From the NCBI GenBank assembly GCA_018350325.1, contig JAEVLN010000011.1, positions 2,600,449-2,664,448 of the forward strand: a stretch of DNA of 64,000 nt, written 5' to 3'. This stretch comes from Globodera rostochiensis. Its lineage: Eukaryota; Nematoda; Chromadorea; Rhabditida; Heteroderidae. This document shows positions 1-13,617 of this stretch, in pieces (position 1 is the first letter of the stretch; every line of letters starts with the position of its first letter). A program made the translations under genes and the position numbers. The notes below the pieces were generated by a model. It saw only the letters and a program-made list of their open reading frames with translations. It ran no database searches and was not told where the DNA came from.

Positions 1-913
1 GAAGAAAGTACAGTTAAAAGAATGTTGTGTGAATTGAGAAGGAAAAATATTAGTGGGTGTTTCGGTGGAAAACCCAATCACATTCTCTCACTGGTTACTA
101 CCAAACGATCTGATCTTTGATCATCTCCAAACTGATCATTGATCATCTGTCTTCTGACAGAAAGCAGTTCTGAGTTTCGATATGCAGAGCAATAGGTAAC
201 CAAACGGCTACTGGAATTCTGGACCCATTGGTCAATTTTTGTTAAGAAATTGATTCAAACATTTTAAAAACAGCCTGACCTAACTTGGTCGAACATTATT
301 ATACCAAACAAACGATGAGGAGAAGCAATTATAGTAATAAGCAAAAACTAAAGTGATCTGATAATTATGAAAAAAGTTATGGTTAGAGGCATTTTTTGAA
401 TTTTTAATTTTTTGACCATAACTTTTTTAAACATTGTCCAATCGCTAAATGTTAGCTTAATGATACCACCACTCATCGCGAGCTTTCAAATCGGTTTACA
501 TTGAAGAAAGTTGTAAAGCTTTCGACCGTCGGACCATTCGACCTTCGGACCATTCGAGCTCAGGACCGGAAACGTGAAATTCTTGTGCCGGTTACAGTCA
601 ATTTATAGAAAATACAGATATGAAGCTTTTTATAATTTAATTTTACAAGACGAAGATAAAAGGTTTTTTTGCATCTCTCGAATTCGTTTTTTCACATTTT
701 AATCCTACCCAGAGGGGACATCAGACGAAACATTTGCTAAAATGCGAGTTTATATGGGCGAACCTCCATCGACAAGGACTTACCGGTGTATTGTTGTATC
801 TGATGATGTCAATTTTTTCCCTTTTGGAGAACATTTTGTCCTTTTTGTTGGAACTTATCAGAATGGGAGGCAGCAGCGGCGGATTGGACGGGATCCGCCG
901 AGTTGGAATTATT
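1..913. other. Gene-free left edge
   Basis: AT-rich sequence with no long conserved reading frame on either strand. A short direct repeat of the type CGGACCATTCGA lies near 531-560. No recognisable gene, RNA or element was found here. Confidence 0.5.
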
Positions 914-1519
914 TTAGCTGAGGTTGCTTGGTGATAAAAATAATTCCCGGAAAATTCCCGGGCACGCCCTTGTACCTAAGCAAAGACCATTTTCTTCCTT
1001 TGCTACCATTTCGACCTCTTCCCCTTCTTCGTCCCTGCCGGCGAGTGCTGCCGTTGCCCTTTCTGCCGGCGGAACGGATGGCTTTCGACCCGCTAATTCC
1101 TTTTCCCCACCGTCCCATTCTTCCAATATTTTCCGCTGATCTCTCGCCGTCGGTGGCGGTGCGTCACAATAAAAATTGTCCCACTCAACACGTTCACAGA
1201 TTCTGTCGAACCGAACTTTCTTTCTTCTTTTACGTTGTTGTTCTCTATTATTGTTGCTGTCCGCTTCTTCATTTTCCATTGATTCTGTCTCAGTCTCGAG
1301 GGAAATGGACAGTTTGGAAACACGACGATTTGGAAATAGCCATTCCCGTCGAGAATAATCAGCTTGACAGTGTTGCGGATTTAGAATGTCGTCTGACGAC
1401 GAATGAGCAAATAGCGAAGGGGAATGGGGCAAACTCAGATTCGCATGGAACTGGTCTGAAAAACGGGAAAACCCGGCAATGAAGCCGATGCTTCTTCTCA
1501 CAGCACAGAAAAGAGACAA
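914..1519 (-). CDS. Hypothetical basic/acidic protein with RVxF-like motif
   Basis: A 201-codon minus-strand reading frame, not recognised as a known family. The middle part looks protein-like: an acidic and Asn-rich stretch is followed by a basic patch ending in KKVRF, then a Glu-rich, Pro-containing segment. KKVRF fits the RVxF docking motif for protein phosphatase 1 (established motif), so a PP1-regulatory role is possible but only inferred. The ends are less convincing: the N-terminal part is Ser/His-rich and a splice donor (GTACAAG) occurs near the C-terminal end, so the true gene probably has other exons. It could also be a chance open frame. Confidence 0.3.
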   Translation of the reverse strand: MSLFCAVRRSIGFIAGFSRFSDQFHANLSLPHSPSLFAHSSSDDILNPQHCQADYSRREWLFPNRRVSKLSISLETETESMENEEADSNNNREQQRKRRKKVRFDRICERVEWDNFYCDAPPPTARDQRKILEEWDGGEKELAGRKPSVPPAERATAALAGRDEEGEEVEMVAKEENGLCLGTRACPGIFRELFLSPSNLS

Positions 1520-1921
1520 TCTTACTTTCTTCCTCAGGACGGCACTTTTTTTTGCAAGTCGAAGACATGTTTGTTGAAGTGCGGATAGTTGTCATCGACT
1601 GGCTTTGGTTGTAAAAATGGAACTTTCTGCTAATGTGCGGCATTATAAACGCCATTTAACTTTTGGGTGGAGAACGGGGAGTGAGTGATTGGTGGTGACG
1701 AATTGAGAGAAAATGGGGTTTAATTTTAGTTTGCTCGAGGAAAGGACGACGTGTTGAGAAAGTGTGGGCAAAATGATTGAGGCCAATAAGGTCAGCTGAT
1801 AAACACGGCAAAAATTGAACAAAAAACGACGCCATTGGAGGGAAATAGCCGGAGACAGTCCAAAAAAGTCGAAGTTTACAACTGCGTGAGTTTACAACGC
1901 CGAACAAGTGAGCTGAGAAGA
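1520..1921. other. Spacer left of the TIR element
   Basis: No conserved frame or RNA seen. It directly abuts the terminal inverted repeat that begins at 1922. Confidence 0.4.
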
Positions 1922-3389
1922 TACCGTATATACTGTTGTAATCCCCCAACCTCTAATAATCCCCCAACCTCTAATAATCCCCCATCTTCTGAGTAGGTTG
2001 AAAAATAATCTCCCAACCTCCAATAATCCCCCAACCTCTAATAATCCCCCACCTCATTTATCGAACCCAATTTTATCATCTTTTCCACTGGGTAAAATTT
2101 GAAAAAGTCAATCTTTAGGGGTGCAATTTTGGAGTTTATTGCATTTTTCTTAAGGAATTTTTTCGAAAAAAGTCGATTTTTAGGGGTGCATTTTTTGAAA
2201 AGTGAAAAAGTCAATCTTTAGGGGTGCAATTTTTCGAAAAAAGTCGATTTTTAGGGGTGCATTTTTGGAGGTTATTGCATTTTTCTTAAGGAATTTTTTT
2301 CGAAAAAGTCAATCTTTAGGAGTGGGGGTCTTTTCGGCCCCGCCGTTTCGGCCCCGACGTTTCGGCCCCGCCCTTTCGGCCCCGGGACGTTTCGGCCCCG
2401 GACGTTTCACGTTTCGGCCCCACCCTGCAATTTCTTTCTTGCATATTCACCGACCAATTTTTATTCAGAAATTTTTTTCAGATGAATTAAAACATAACAA
2501 AATTTTTAATCTGAAAATTTTCAAGAAATTTAGGGGCTCATTGGTAATTACTAGAAAGCCAAGAAGAAATTCCAAAACATTTGACGTGTAGAATCCGATT
2601 CTTCAAATTCAAGCCCAGGGTCAAATTCTAACATTTTTTTGAAATTCAAAAATCAATTTTGGCCTCGAATCATTTAAAAAGGGCTGGGTTTCCTTATTAG
2701 GCCTAGGCCTAAGCCAACCTAAGCTTAGGCTTAGGCCTAACTCACCCTAAGCTCAAAGATGTAAAAAGTACGTAATATCTGAAAACTATGATGTATTTTT
2801 CATTATATGCATCTGGGTTACGTCGAAACAGTTCTATAATTTCGAGCTTTTTTTCGAAAATCGAAATAAAAAAATTTCGTTTTTGAAATTTTTTTTTCGA
2901 TGAAACCATTTTTTCCTTGGGGCCGAAACGTCCGGGGCCGAAACGCCCTTGGGGCCGAAACGGCGGGGCCGAAAGGGCGGGGCCGAAACGTCGGGGCCGA
3001 AACGTGCCGAAACGTCCTGTTCCCATCTTTAGGGGTGTATTTTTTGAAAATTTGAAAAAAGTCAAATCTTTGGGGTGTCTTTTTAAAGTTTAATGCATTT
3101 TTCTTAAAGAATTTTTTCAGATGAAAATTTTCTCCAAAATCAATTTTAGGCGTCAAATTTTTGTTTTTTATGCCAATTTGTTTTGGTCCAAAAACTACAA
3201 ATTTTGCAAAACAACAGTGGCCCCCCTAAGGTTTTTTTCGTGATAGATGATGAACATATTGCCAAAAAGGTTGAAAAATAATCCCCCAACCTTCAATAAT
3301 CCCCCAACCTCTAATAATCCCCCAATCGCTGATTTGTGAGTAGGTTGAAAAATAATCCCCCATGGGGAATTACAACAGTATATACGGTA
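1922..3389. mobile_element. Non-autonomous TIR DNA transposon, 1,468 bp
   Basis: The two ends are inverted copies. Positions 1922-1942 begin TACCGTATATACTGTTG, and 3369-3389 carry the exact reverse complement, both flush with TA. The match extends inward as an imperfect repeat of CCCCCAACCTCTAATAAT units on both sides (about 1943-2060 and 3270-3365). No transposase frame is present, so it is a deletion derivative or MITE-like copy. The TA at both borders fits a TA target duplication as in Tc1/mariner-type elements, but TA is also the natural end of the repeat, so the superfamily is uncertain. Confidence 0.8.
2328..3025. repeat. Inverted GGGGCCGAAACG clusters inside the TIR element
   Basis: The left cluster (about 2330-2426) repeats TTTCGGCCCCG and the right cluster (about 2925-3025) repeats its reverse complement CGGGGCCGAAA. 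Between them lies a palindromic stretch rich in GGCCTAGGCCTAA and CTAAGCTTAGG near 2700-2745. The whole interior could fold into a long imperfect hairpin. Confidence 0.75.
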
Positions 3390-4259
3390 AGTGCATGTTT
3401 ATTGACATCGAGGAAATCGCTCGGAAAACGTTAAAATCTATAATATTAACGTAACAATCCGTACCCTTAATTTGGAAAATTCCGATTTCTAAAGTAAATC
3501 CCTCAAATCCCTCGGGGACTTTATTTTAATCATTCTTAAATACATTTCAAGTTACTTTAAGTTTTGATCTTTTCGCTTACAAAGAAACATCAATATTTGT
3601 CAAGTTCTGATTATCTAAGTTCTTTTTGTTTGCTTTTTAAAGCTATTTTAACACTTTCAAAGGGGATTTGTCACAAGTGATTTCCCGTCTTCCGTTTTTT
3701 ATACAACGAATGATCAGACGCTATTCGATACAATTCTCTAGGCTTTTCCCAGGCTACATAATCTCACTTTTCTTTCGATAGCGTTCTTCAATTGGGCGTA
3801 TGGAAACGAGCTTTTTCTTTGCTTTTGCTCTTTCTGTTCATTCCCTCCCTCCGTCAAAAGATATTTTTCCTTCTTTAACGTCCTCACCAGCACTGCTAAC
3901 ATATGCATTTTGTCTTCTTTTCTCATTCTCTCTGCCCAATTGCTCCAAAATCGACCCAATAATGATGACAATATCACATGCACATTATATGTTGAATTTG
4001 TAGAGGAAGGAATGGAGGAGTACATAGCTGTTAGAATTGAATATGGATCCCAAGCAGCTCTTACTTACATATTTTGTTGAGTAGAAATGGGCTTAAACCT
4101 TCGCCTCATGCTGTCCACACAAAATCGTCAAACGACGACGAAAAATAATTCTCTGTTCAGCAATTTCATCGAACAGGAAATCTCTCATTTTTCCTTTATA
4201 TTATTTAGCATATCAAATTTACTAATTTATCACGGACTGATTCTCGTTCAACTGCAAAA
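3390..4259. other. Spacer upstream of dct-1
   Basis: AT-rich, with no supported gene. The overlapping short frames near 3738-4025 on both strands show no family resemblance. The region must contain the dct-1 promoter and 5' UTR. Confidence 0.4.
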
Positions 4260-5445
4260 ATGTCCTTCTTCAAGCGACAGCCCGATTTGTTTGACACCAA
4301 GAAATTGGGAACCGGTCATGGAAGCGGCAGCAATTTGGCAGCGGCTGGCCTTGCATTTACCCCTCCAACTTCTGCTCCCGTTGTGCCTTCAGCAGCTGAT
4401 GATGGCGACAGCGTTCAAGGTGTAATTGACTGTTCACATTTTCCGTTCATACCGATTAGGGCCTTTTAGCTTTTTTTATCAATACGTTAAATGGTTTCAT
4501 AATGGCTAGGGACATAAAAGCCAAAGGATTAATACGCTTAAAATTGCTTGGTGGCCCGTAATTCCTGTAGAAATCGGAATAAAAATAAAGTGCCCGGGTT
4601 TTGGCTTTAAATTGCCCTTCTCTTCATTATCTCTTAACTTCAAATAATTTCTAAGAAAACCCTGCCGAGTCTTGGGTGGAGTTGGCTCCCAGTCGAGCGA
4701 GTCTATGCAGTAGCATTGAAGCTGTGATGCTGGAGAGTGCCAGCGGAGGTGAATACAGCGTGAACAAGGACTCGCGGCTGAGCCCGGTCAGCCTGCAAAG
4801 CCCGCACGTCGAGTTCGAGACGTCGCTAGAGCAAGTCAAATACCGCCTGGTCAAGGACATGTTGCCCTTTGCGGACGGAGCAAAGCCCAGCGATTGGTTC
4901 TGGGACTGGTCTGCTCGATCGGAGGCTTGCAATGCGGCTCAGAAGTACTTTTTTGAACATTGTTTTTGTTGTGGCTGTTTTGGTCGGTTACGCCAAAAAG
5001 GACATTTGTTTACGTTTAAAACCTCCAAGTATAAACTTGAGTTATAAGCAAGTACTGTATTAAGATGCATTACGTCTGTATAATTTAGGATGGGTGGCAG
5101 AAACAGAAACGGCGGCGGTCAGGTCGGCTCCACGCTCACCACACCGCCAAACAGTCCTGTGCCTGAAAGCTCCGAATTCGAGTTCAAATCGAAGTCATCA
5201 AACCGTTCAGTTTTGAAGAAAGCGCCGAACCGCTCGTCCGTGTTCTTGCGCTTTGAGGTGGTCTTCGGACTCGTCTTTTCGAACCTTGTCACGTTTTTTC
5301 TTGGTGCCGCGATTGGGTTAGAATATTTAATATAATGACCATAAAAATCACTGAAACCCCATGCTTCAGATATTGTATTTGTCGAAAGGTCTGGAAGTCC
5401 AACGACGACATAGAAGAGATGGCACTGTCTTACTATTTCAACTGA
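4260..5445 (+). CDS. dct-1: DCT-1/BNIP3-like mitophagy receptor
   Basis: Tail-anchored outer-mitochondrial-membrane protein of the BNIP3/NIX family, which links damaged mitochondria to autophagosomes. Four exons fit: 4260-4419, 4656 to the AAGTAC donor near 4943, 5089 to about 5316, and a last exon from about 5370 to the stop at 5443-5445. The protein reads SWVELAPSR (the W-x-x-L LC3-interacting motif typical of BNIP3), then the nematode block DSRLSPVS and SPHVEFE, then [12 protein letters not shown]. After that come [10 protein letters not shown] and a C-terminal membrane segment near [19 protein letters not shown], ending in a short tail with CRKVWKS. These blocks occur in the same order as in nematode DCT-1. 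The start is the first ATG giving MSFFKRQ. The human TM-dimer histidine has no obvious equivalent: Asn occupies the SN position. Confidence 0.95.
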
Positions 5446-6400
5446 GCGATGGCTGTTTGGGTGTTGAGGAATTTGTAATGTGAAGGTGTTATAATTCAGT
5501 CGGCACAATTTCCTGAATAACACTTGGAGCTGTGTCGAATGATCCGAGTTTTGAATACGCTTATTATTGAGCAAAGCTGATAACACACAGAAATTTGGAA
5601 AATTCGACACAGTCTCTGGCGACACCAGCACCGTCTTCAAAAGATCAGCCCCAACCAAGCGCATTCCTTCCAACATCGATTGTGCGTGTGAATCGAGCTC
5701 CAAATAACCCAAATATTCATCAATTCCCACCTGGCTTCCGAAAGTCCAAATCCAAAAAATTCATACATCGAGGGCGAATGTACATTTTACCCCACACAAA
5801 TTCTGAGTGGTCATTTTTTGCTTCCAATTATCTTTTCTCATATTTCCAAATTCAACAATCCGATTTTATGTAATTGTAATAAATGAGTCTGTCAATGTGG
5901 CACAACAATTGCGATTTTCTATGTATGGTGATGAATTACATTTGCGAGTCGATTAATAGATAGGCAATATCAAAACCACAGAAAGAAAAAGACGGATTTG
6001 TAGGGGGTTTAGAAACATTTGGATGAAATGGCTATAAACAAACATTTTTCTGTTTTAGACCCCTTTCAAGATCAAATTGTTTTTTTTGAGAAAACAATAC
6101 ACACACAAAAAATTCAAGTCCCAAGAATCAATGTAACGTAAAGCTTAATTTAAGCGTTTTTGAAGCTACAACAGACTAGAGTAATCTCATTCAAACTAAT
6201 GGAGATCAAATGCCTTCCCGACGCATTTAATTTTTTTTATTGGGGGGAGGGTCAAAAAGCAGAAAAATTCCTGGCTTTGCGCCCATAAAATGCGATTTCT
6301 GAGTAAAATGACAAGCAAAAATTTGTAAAAAAAAACTCGGGAAAGGCGATTGCGGTAGGACACAGAAGGAATGGAGACGACCAAAGCACTTCGGCAGCTT
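5446..6400. other. Spacer between dct-1 and sem-5 (convergent)
   Basis: Downstream of both genes. An AATAAA near 5878-5884 could be the dct-1 polyadenylation signal. A 92-codon plus frame (5595-5873) is open but matches nothing, and is more likely 3' UTR. Little else is seen. Confidence 0.4.
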
Positions 6401-7601
<1,201 letters not shown>

Positions 7602-7873
7602 GGTCAATTTAGTCAAGCGAAAGAAACACTCCAAAATGAAAATAAGTTATGTCGGAATTCTTTCTAAAAATATTTATTATTTGGTTTTTAAACCCCAAAA
7701 TATCCGGTCCGCCCTGGGCAGGAGGTACTTTTATGGGTCAAGCATCAGGCTACTAAGCCCTAATCCAAAGAAAATCTCATTGGATTTAAAAGTTAAGCAT
7801 ACCTTAAATGTCGACGCCGAGAATAGATTATCACTCAACTTTATGAAATTCTAACAATAAAACATATTTAAAA

Positions 7874-10166
7874 ATGGAGCAAGAAAAAAAAGCAGAACAA
7901 CGTGAAGTGTCCTATGTTTTTCAACTTCCCGCACGAATTGTTTGTGAAATATCGAATGCATTGGATTCTGGCAACTGTTGGGAGGAAATGGGTTGGTGTT
8001 CTTGTTCGGCATTTAAAAGTTAAATTTAGCTTTTATAATGCCCGGCATCCGCGACATGGACATTGAAGCGTGTCGTCGGTTGGTGAGTCTTGGAGACCAT
8101 CCGACCGAAAGTCTCTTGCGCATTTGGGGCTCAAAGGGTTACACCGTTTTGGACCTGTACAGAATATTCTTCCGGACGAGGTTGTTGCGGTGTATGCAGA
8201 TTTTACTCCCATTTGGTCAGTTTTTCAAATGCGCAATGATTTATGTTTCGCGTTTAGTGGACAAACAATTTCATCACTTTGTGAAAGTCTGTGCTGATGA
8301 ATCCACTCATTCATCACTCCAACAACAGCAGACGCACAATTCACAGTCAGTGACATTTTTTGATATTTTAAACAACAACAAAATTGTGGCACAAGTCATC
8401 AAATTTTTCTTATTAAGAAGGCCATCAACAAACGATAAACCACCATACAAGAATCCGGCTATGATTTATTCAAGGAAAGGTTATGCTTTTCTTTATTGTT
8501 TTTGATGTTGTTTTTAAATCCTTAATTTAATTGCATTTGCGAGCGCCTCCCGTCCAATTTTATCCCGATGTATTAAAGGTTCGAGTTCCGTTAACGCCGA
8601 GCCGTCCATGCGAAGTGGGGGCACTGGAGTGCCTGGCCCCAGTGGGGAGCCGACCGCCGTTGGTACAGTACTGTCCGGGACATCTTCCGCAACTTCGGCA
8701 GAGAAAGCAACGGACGCTCTCATCGGTGGGCTGCAGAACACTCCCGCAGTTACTTATGAGGATTTGGCCAGCGCGACCGGAGGCTTCAGCTCAAATAACA
8801 TCATCGGCAGAGGGGGTTATGGCGTGGTCTATCGGGGTTTATGGAAGCATACGCAGGTGAAATTTCTGTTTTTTTTCTTTACAATTTTTAATTTTAGGTG
8901 GCTATCAAAAGAATTAAAGGAAAAGGTGGAGGCGACGAGCGGGTACGTCAAACGTTTGAGGAAGAATTGAAACAAATTGTGTTCGGTTTCTGATCCCCTC
9001 GAATTTTATTTAGCATCAGAGGGAACGAATTCGTCAGAGCTTGCAAGAGTTGAAGACTCTGGCAAAGTTTCGTCACGACAACGTCCTCTCATTGTACGGC
9101 TATTCACTGGACGGGCCGGAGCCATGTCTTGTGTACCAATTCATGTCCAATGGAACGCTTGAGGACCGTTTACTGTGCCGAGTAATTTTTATCACCCTCA
9201 TTTTTTCATGATAATATTTTGTTAAACATTTTTTTTTTGCTTTAAAAGGCAATTGCCGTTGAGAAAATTGCTTTTAGAATGGTACGGAGCCGCTAAGTTG
9301 GGCCAACAAATTGTTTATTTGTGAAGGCGTGTGTCGCGGCCTCCACTTTCTTCACACCATTAACCAAATGCCCATAATCCACGGCGATGTGAAATCAGCC
9401 AACATTTTGCTGGACAAACATTTCGAGCCGAAGCTCGGCGATTTTGGTCTGAGCAGAGACGGTCAGGTAATGTGCAAAAGACAAGATTAACCAAAAAATA
9501 GTAAAATCTAAAAAGGAGGTTTAACTCTCCACTTTCTGCTTCGTCAGGTTGAGCTGGAAATTAGCGAGAAGAAACCGATGATCGCTTCGCATGTGAAAGG
9601 AACACTGGCTTACTTGGCACCCGAATTTCTGACGAGGTTTTTGGTGCATTTAGTCGGAAAATTTTATTTTATCCAGTCGAATTCTGACCACCAAACTCGA
9701 CGTGTTCAGCTTTGGCGTCGTTCTTCTCGAGGTGGCCACCGGTACCAATTTAACATTTATTTTGTCCCAAATACAAACTGATCGCATTTCTCAGGTCTAC
9801 GCGCCTTTTCTTCTTCCCGAAACCCGCAGGGAATTGTCGAATTCGTCCTCAAATTGTGTAAAAGTGACGCGGCCATAAAAGAAAACTGTTTTTCCGAATT
9901 GGCGGACAAACGGACGCCCAAAACTGAAGAGGGTTTGTACTTTTGGTTGAGTTTATACCCTTTGGTTAATCTCCAAGTCCTTTAGAATGACCAGAGTGTA
10001 AGTAATTGAATCAATTTTAGGCATGAATTTGCGGGTTTTTGACAAATTGCTGTCCGTTGGAGTTACTTGTACTCAGAAAGATCGATTTGCGAGGCCGATT
10101 TTTTCTGAGATTTTTACCCAATTGAACGAGGACAGCAGAATTGGAAGCAATCTTAATGCATTTTAA
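7874..10166 (+). CDS. pik-1: PIK-1/Pelle/IRAK-like kinase with death domain
   Basis: Serine/threonine kinase of the IRAK/Pelle family, which acts downstream of Toll/IL-1 or IL-17-type receptors. An N-terminal death domain spans the first exons, with LPARIVCEISNAL then ACRRLVSLGDHPTESLLRIWG. A Ser/Thr/Gly-rich linker follows, then the kinase: glycine loop IGRGGYGVVYRG, VAIK lysine after an intron, the IRAK-type Tyr gatekeeper in CLVYQFMSNG, catalytic HGDVKSANILLD, DFGLSR, and GTLAYLAPEFL. The ATP-binding Lys, catalytic Asp and DFG Asp are all visible, so it is probably active. It starts at MEQEKKAEQ and ends at the TAA at 10164-10166. About ten exons with short introns. Exon joins in the death domain are approximate. 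Confidence 0.93.
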
Positions 10167-10354
10167 TGGTCGCAAACAAATTTTAATTATTTTTGTACAT
10201 ATTGCATAATAAAATTTAAATAATGGTCATTATTCTTTGTGGTTATGTCCTTAATATGTATTGGGTTTGAAGAACGTTTGCCTTATTTCTAAAAATCTCA
10301 ACATTTTTAAACGCCATTGATACTCAACGTCTCCTAAGCTCTTCTAATTCGCCG

Positions 10355-13300
10355 ATGAAGCGGAAGAAACAGAAAGCCCTTCTCCGATTTTTGGCACTTT
10401 TCGTTTTCGGCCTCACTTTTGTTATGTTCGTTTATTACAATGTTTTTCGTTGGCCTTACGATTCATTGCCCTTCGATGTGAAGTCGACAATTGATGCCAT
10501 GGGAGTCGATGAGGTGGAGTTTTATGGTATTTCTAGAGTTTATTCCGAAGATTGTTTAAACAATCTGCTTGTTTTTTTTGTTATCTAAAAATGCTCATGT
10601 TTAGAACGACTCTGTGGCACTGCCAGAAATAGAAAAGTTGGGCGGTGATCCATCGAAAAACGGTGATCGGTCGAAAAGTGCGTTTAAGCCGGACGTTGGG
10701 GTAATCCATCGCATTTATTTGAACGAACAGCTTCCCCCTGTTTTTAGGCCTGCAAAATTCCAAAACTTGAAATGAACGGCTCCGAAGTCATCAAATTTTA
10801 CAAAAAATTTGCGCCTTTGGTGTGCGACAGAGGAAAAGCCGAGCCGTGGGTTTTTATTGACGAGCAAAGGCGAATTCGGCCTACGGAATTTGCGAAAAAG
10901 TGAAACATTTAATTTTAAAGATTTATTCTGAGCGTTCCCTTTGAACAGAATCGGTCTGAACAAAATTAAATGCTTTTGGAGCTTCTACGATCGCATAAGT
11001 GACTCGGAACTGGAATGGACTCGACGGGAGCAGTTCAACTTTGGCGATTTAGTAGAAAAAGGCGATTTTTTCAAAGTGGATTGTTATGCGAACGGCGCAA
11101 AATGGTAAATTTAATGCTTACTTTTTTTTATTACAATTTCTGCTTTTGTCTTCTACCAAAATTTCTCATTTTGACGCCAATTTTTAAGGTCCAATCCGTT
11201 CATGGTCGTTGTGCCGACCGCTGACAATGTCGATCGGCTGAAATCCGTCCGTGCCAATGCGACGGCGGGCCAAACGCCGCTGAATGTTTATATTCTTTCG
11301 TTCGATTCCCTCTCCCAAATGTCCTTCCGACGGAACTTGCCAAAAACGACGGCATTCCTCGAGAATGAGATGAAATCCGTCGTTTTCAATGGCAGGGCAC
11401 TTTTAATGCATTGTTTTTTTTTATTGTTTATTTTAATGAGATGAATTATATTGTTAATTTTCATTCGAGACTCTTGCGCATTACTAATTACACCCTCCTC
11501 CCATTTCCAGGCTATAACATCGTTGGCGATGGCACGCCGCAGGCGTTTATTCCAATTCTGACGGGACAAACGGAGGAGGAATTGGTTAGACCATTCTTTG
11601 AGATCGGCGGGTCCCGATTCAAGTTCATGAGTTAGACTACCTAATTGCATTTTAATAGAATTAGAAACTCAGAAATTCTTGATGAATAAAATTGACAGAA
11701 ATAAACACCTTTAGCCAATGACGAGGAAACGCTATTCAAATGCTCATTTTGTTGATGAAGCGTATCCTTTCGCTTGGCGCAACTTTTCCGCCGCGGGGTA
11801 CGCCACAATGTACGGGGAAGACGGGCACAGTTTCGGTCAGTTTGAGTCATTATTTAACGACAAAAAGTTAACAATTAATGTTTTTGTTTTGAAGGAACTT
11901 TCACTTACCGACTGAAAGGCTTTAAAGAGCAGCCCACTGTTCACTATCCGATCACTTTTTTCCACTACGCTGAGACGGTCGAGAGCGGTCATTTGTGCAT
12001 CGGGAACGAAAAGCAGCACAATGTTTGTGTCCTCTAAACACTTTCGTAATTATTAGCATAACAATTTGTTGAATGGGACTTAAACATTTGTTTGGATTGG
12101 TTGTTGAAATTTGTAGGTTTGGTTCCGATACATTGAGTCGTTCTGGCGCGAATATTCCAAGTTGGGCATTCCACGTTTTTCCGTCATGCACCATTCCTAC
12201 CTTTCCCATGACGACCTGAACCGAGTGCAACAGGTGGACGACGACCTGGTGGTTCATTTGAGAAGGATGGGCAAAATGAATGCATTCGAAAATACATTGG
12301 CAATTGTGATGGCTGACCACGGCGCAAGATTCTCGGAGCTCCGACAGACCCATCAAGGTGAAGAAGGGCATTTGTTTCTATGAGAAGTAACGGAGGTTTT
12401 GATGGATCCAAACTTGGGGTGATTAGGCTATGAAAACAATTGCAAATATTATTAGGCCAACTCGAGGAACGATTGCCCTTTTTCTCCGTCCATTTTCCAA
12501 CTTCGCTTGACGGCATTTCGACGGAACTCTCCAAAAAGGCGCTGTTTAATTTGAAAACGAACGCAAACAATCGACTCGCGTCACCGTTTGATGTGCACGC
12601 CACACTAATGGACGCAATTCGGTGGGACAAATGGAGAAAGACGGCATAAAATGGAGAAAAAACAAAAAAATGCCGAAACTTCTTTGCTCTATCCACCCGA
12701 AAGCATCAGTGAACCGAACGTCTTCAAATTTGACTGTTTTAGATGGCCTCTTCCATTGGAATATTTAAATCGACTCCATTCTTTGGACGTGAACAAAACC
12801 TTTTCATCGTCGACAGAAAAGAAAGTGCCTCCCCCGGGCCGTTCACTTTCCTTCTTTCGCGAAATCCCCTCCGATCGGACGTGTGATCAGGTACCGATCA
12901 CCAAACATGGTCTTTCAAGATTGTTTCAACATTTAGGCCGGAATCGAACCGCACTGGTGCACTTGTCTTGGCTGGGAAACGGTGCCGAATTCGTCGCCCG
13001 AAATTTCTGTGTTGGTCAAATCGGTGGTGAAAGTGATCAACGATTACACCGAACCGGAGAGAAAATTGTGCGCGACGCTGAAACCACACAAAGTGATCAG
13101 CGCTAAAAAGTGAGTGACAAAAACAGTGTTTAGCACATAAAATTGCGATTTTTGTTACTGTTTAGATTAGTGCCAAACTCGGACTTGCTCAAATACAAGG
13201 GAGTGAAGGACAACGACGGGTTTGTGCCGGATTTGAACGGAAATGTGAATACCACGTTTGCGACGTATCAAATTGGGTTCGAAACGAGGCCGGGAAATGC

Positions 13301-13577
13301 CAGATACGAGGTCCGTTGGAATTTGAGTCCGATTATTTTCGTAATTCCAAAAAATTACGAATTTTTTGTTGGTCATTTATTTCCCCCAATTAATTCTGCG
13401 CTCTTTCAGGTCACTTTGTTTTTCGACGGCCATCGACGGCTGACGGTCGACTTGACAGCGATAAGCCACGTGAATAAATACGGAGACGCGCCCCACTGCA
13501 TAATCGACAAAAATTACTTTTTGGCCACTTATTGCGTTTGCTACGACAAAATCGACGGAACTTCCGAAAAGAATTGA
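10355..13577 (+). CDS. DUF229 family membrane protein
   Basis: Nematode-expanded DUF229 family with an alkaline-phosphatase/sulfatase-like fold. The substrate is unknown. The N-terminus (MKRKKQKALLRFLALFV...) is a signal anchor, giving a type II or secreted topology. Family blocks in order: VYILSFDSLSQMSFRRNLP (putative metal/nucleophile loop), YNIVGDGTPQAFIPILTG, GYATMYGEDGHSFGTF, FSVMHHSYLSHDD, LAIVMADHGARF (metal-binding DHG), and a C-terminal Cys-containing domain with EIPSDRTCDQ and CIIDKNYFLATYCVCYD. About twelve exons. An intron with donor near 12615 and acceptor near 12743 joins DAIR to WPLPLEYL and removes an in-frame stop. The stop at 13575-13577 follows DGTSEKN. Size matches typical DUF229 proteins. 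Confidence 0.93.
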
Positions 13578-13617
13578 AACATTTAAAAACTATTACATTT
13601 TTATCGGGTAATTTCGA

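Noticed and set aside
5119..5730. 203-codon minus-strand frame
   Set aside because: It overlaps the conserved dct-1 exons in antisense and has no family features.
12615..12743. Premature stop in the DUF229 gene after DKWRKTA
   Set aside because: An intron with donor CG|GTGGG and acceptor TTTTAG removes it and keeps the frame.
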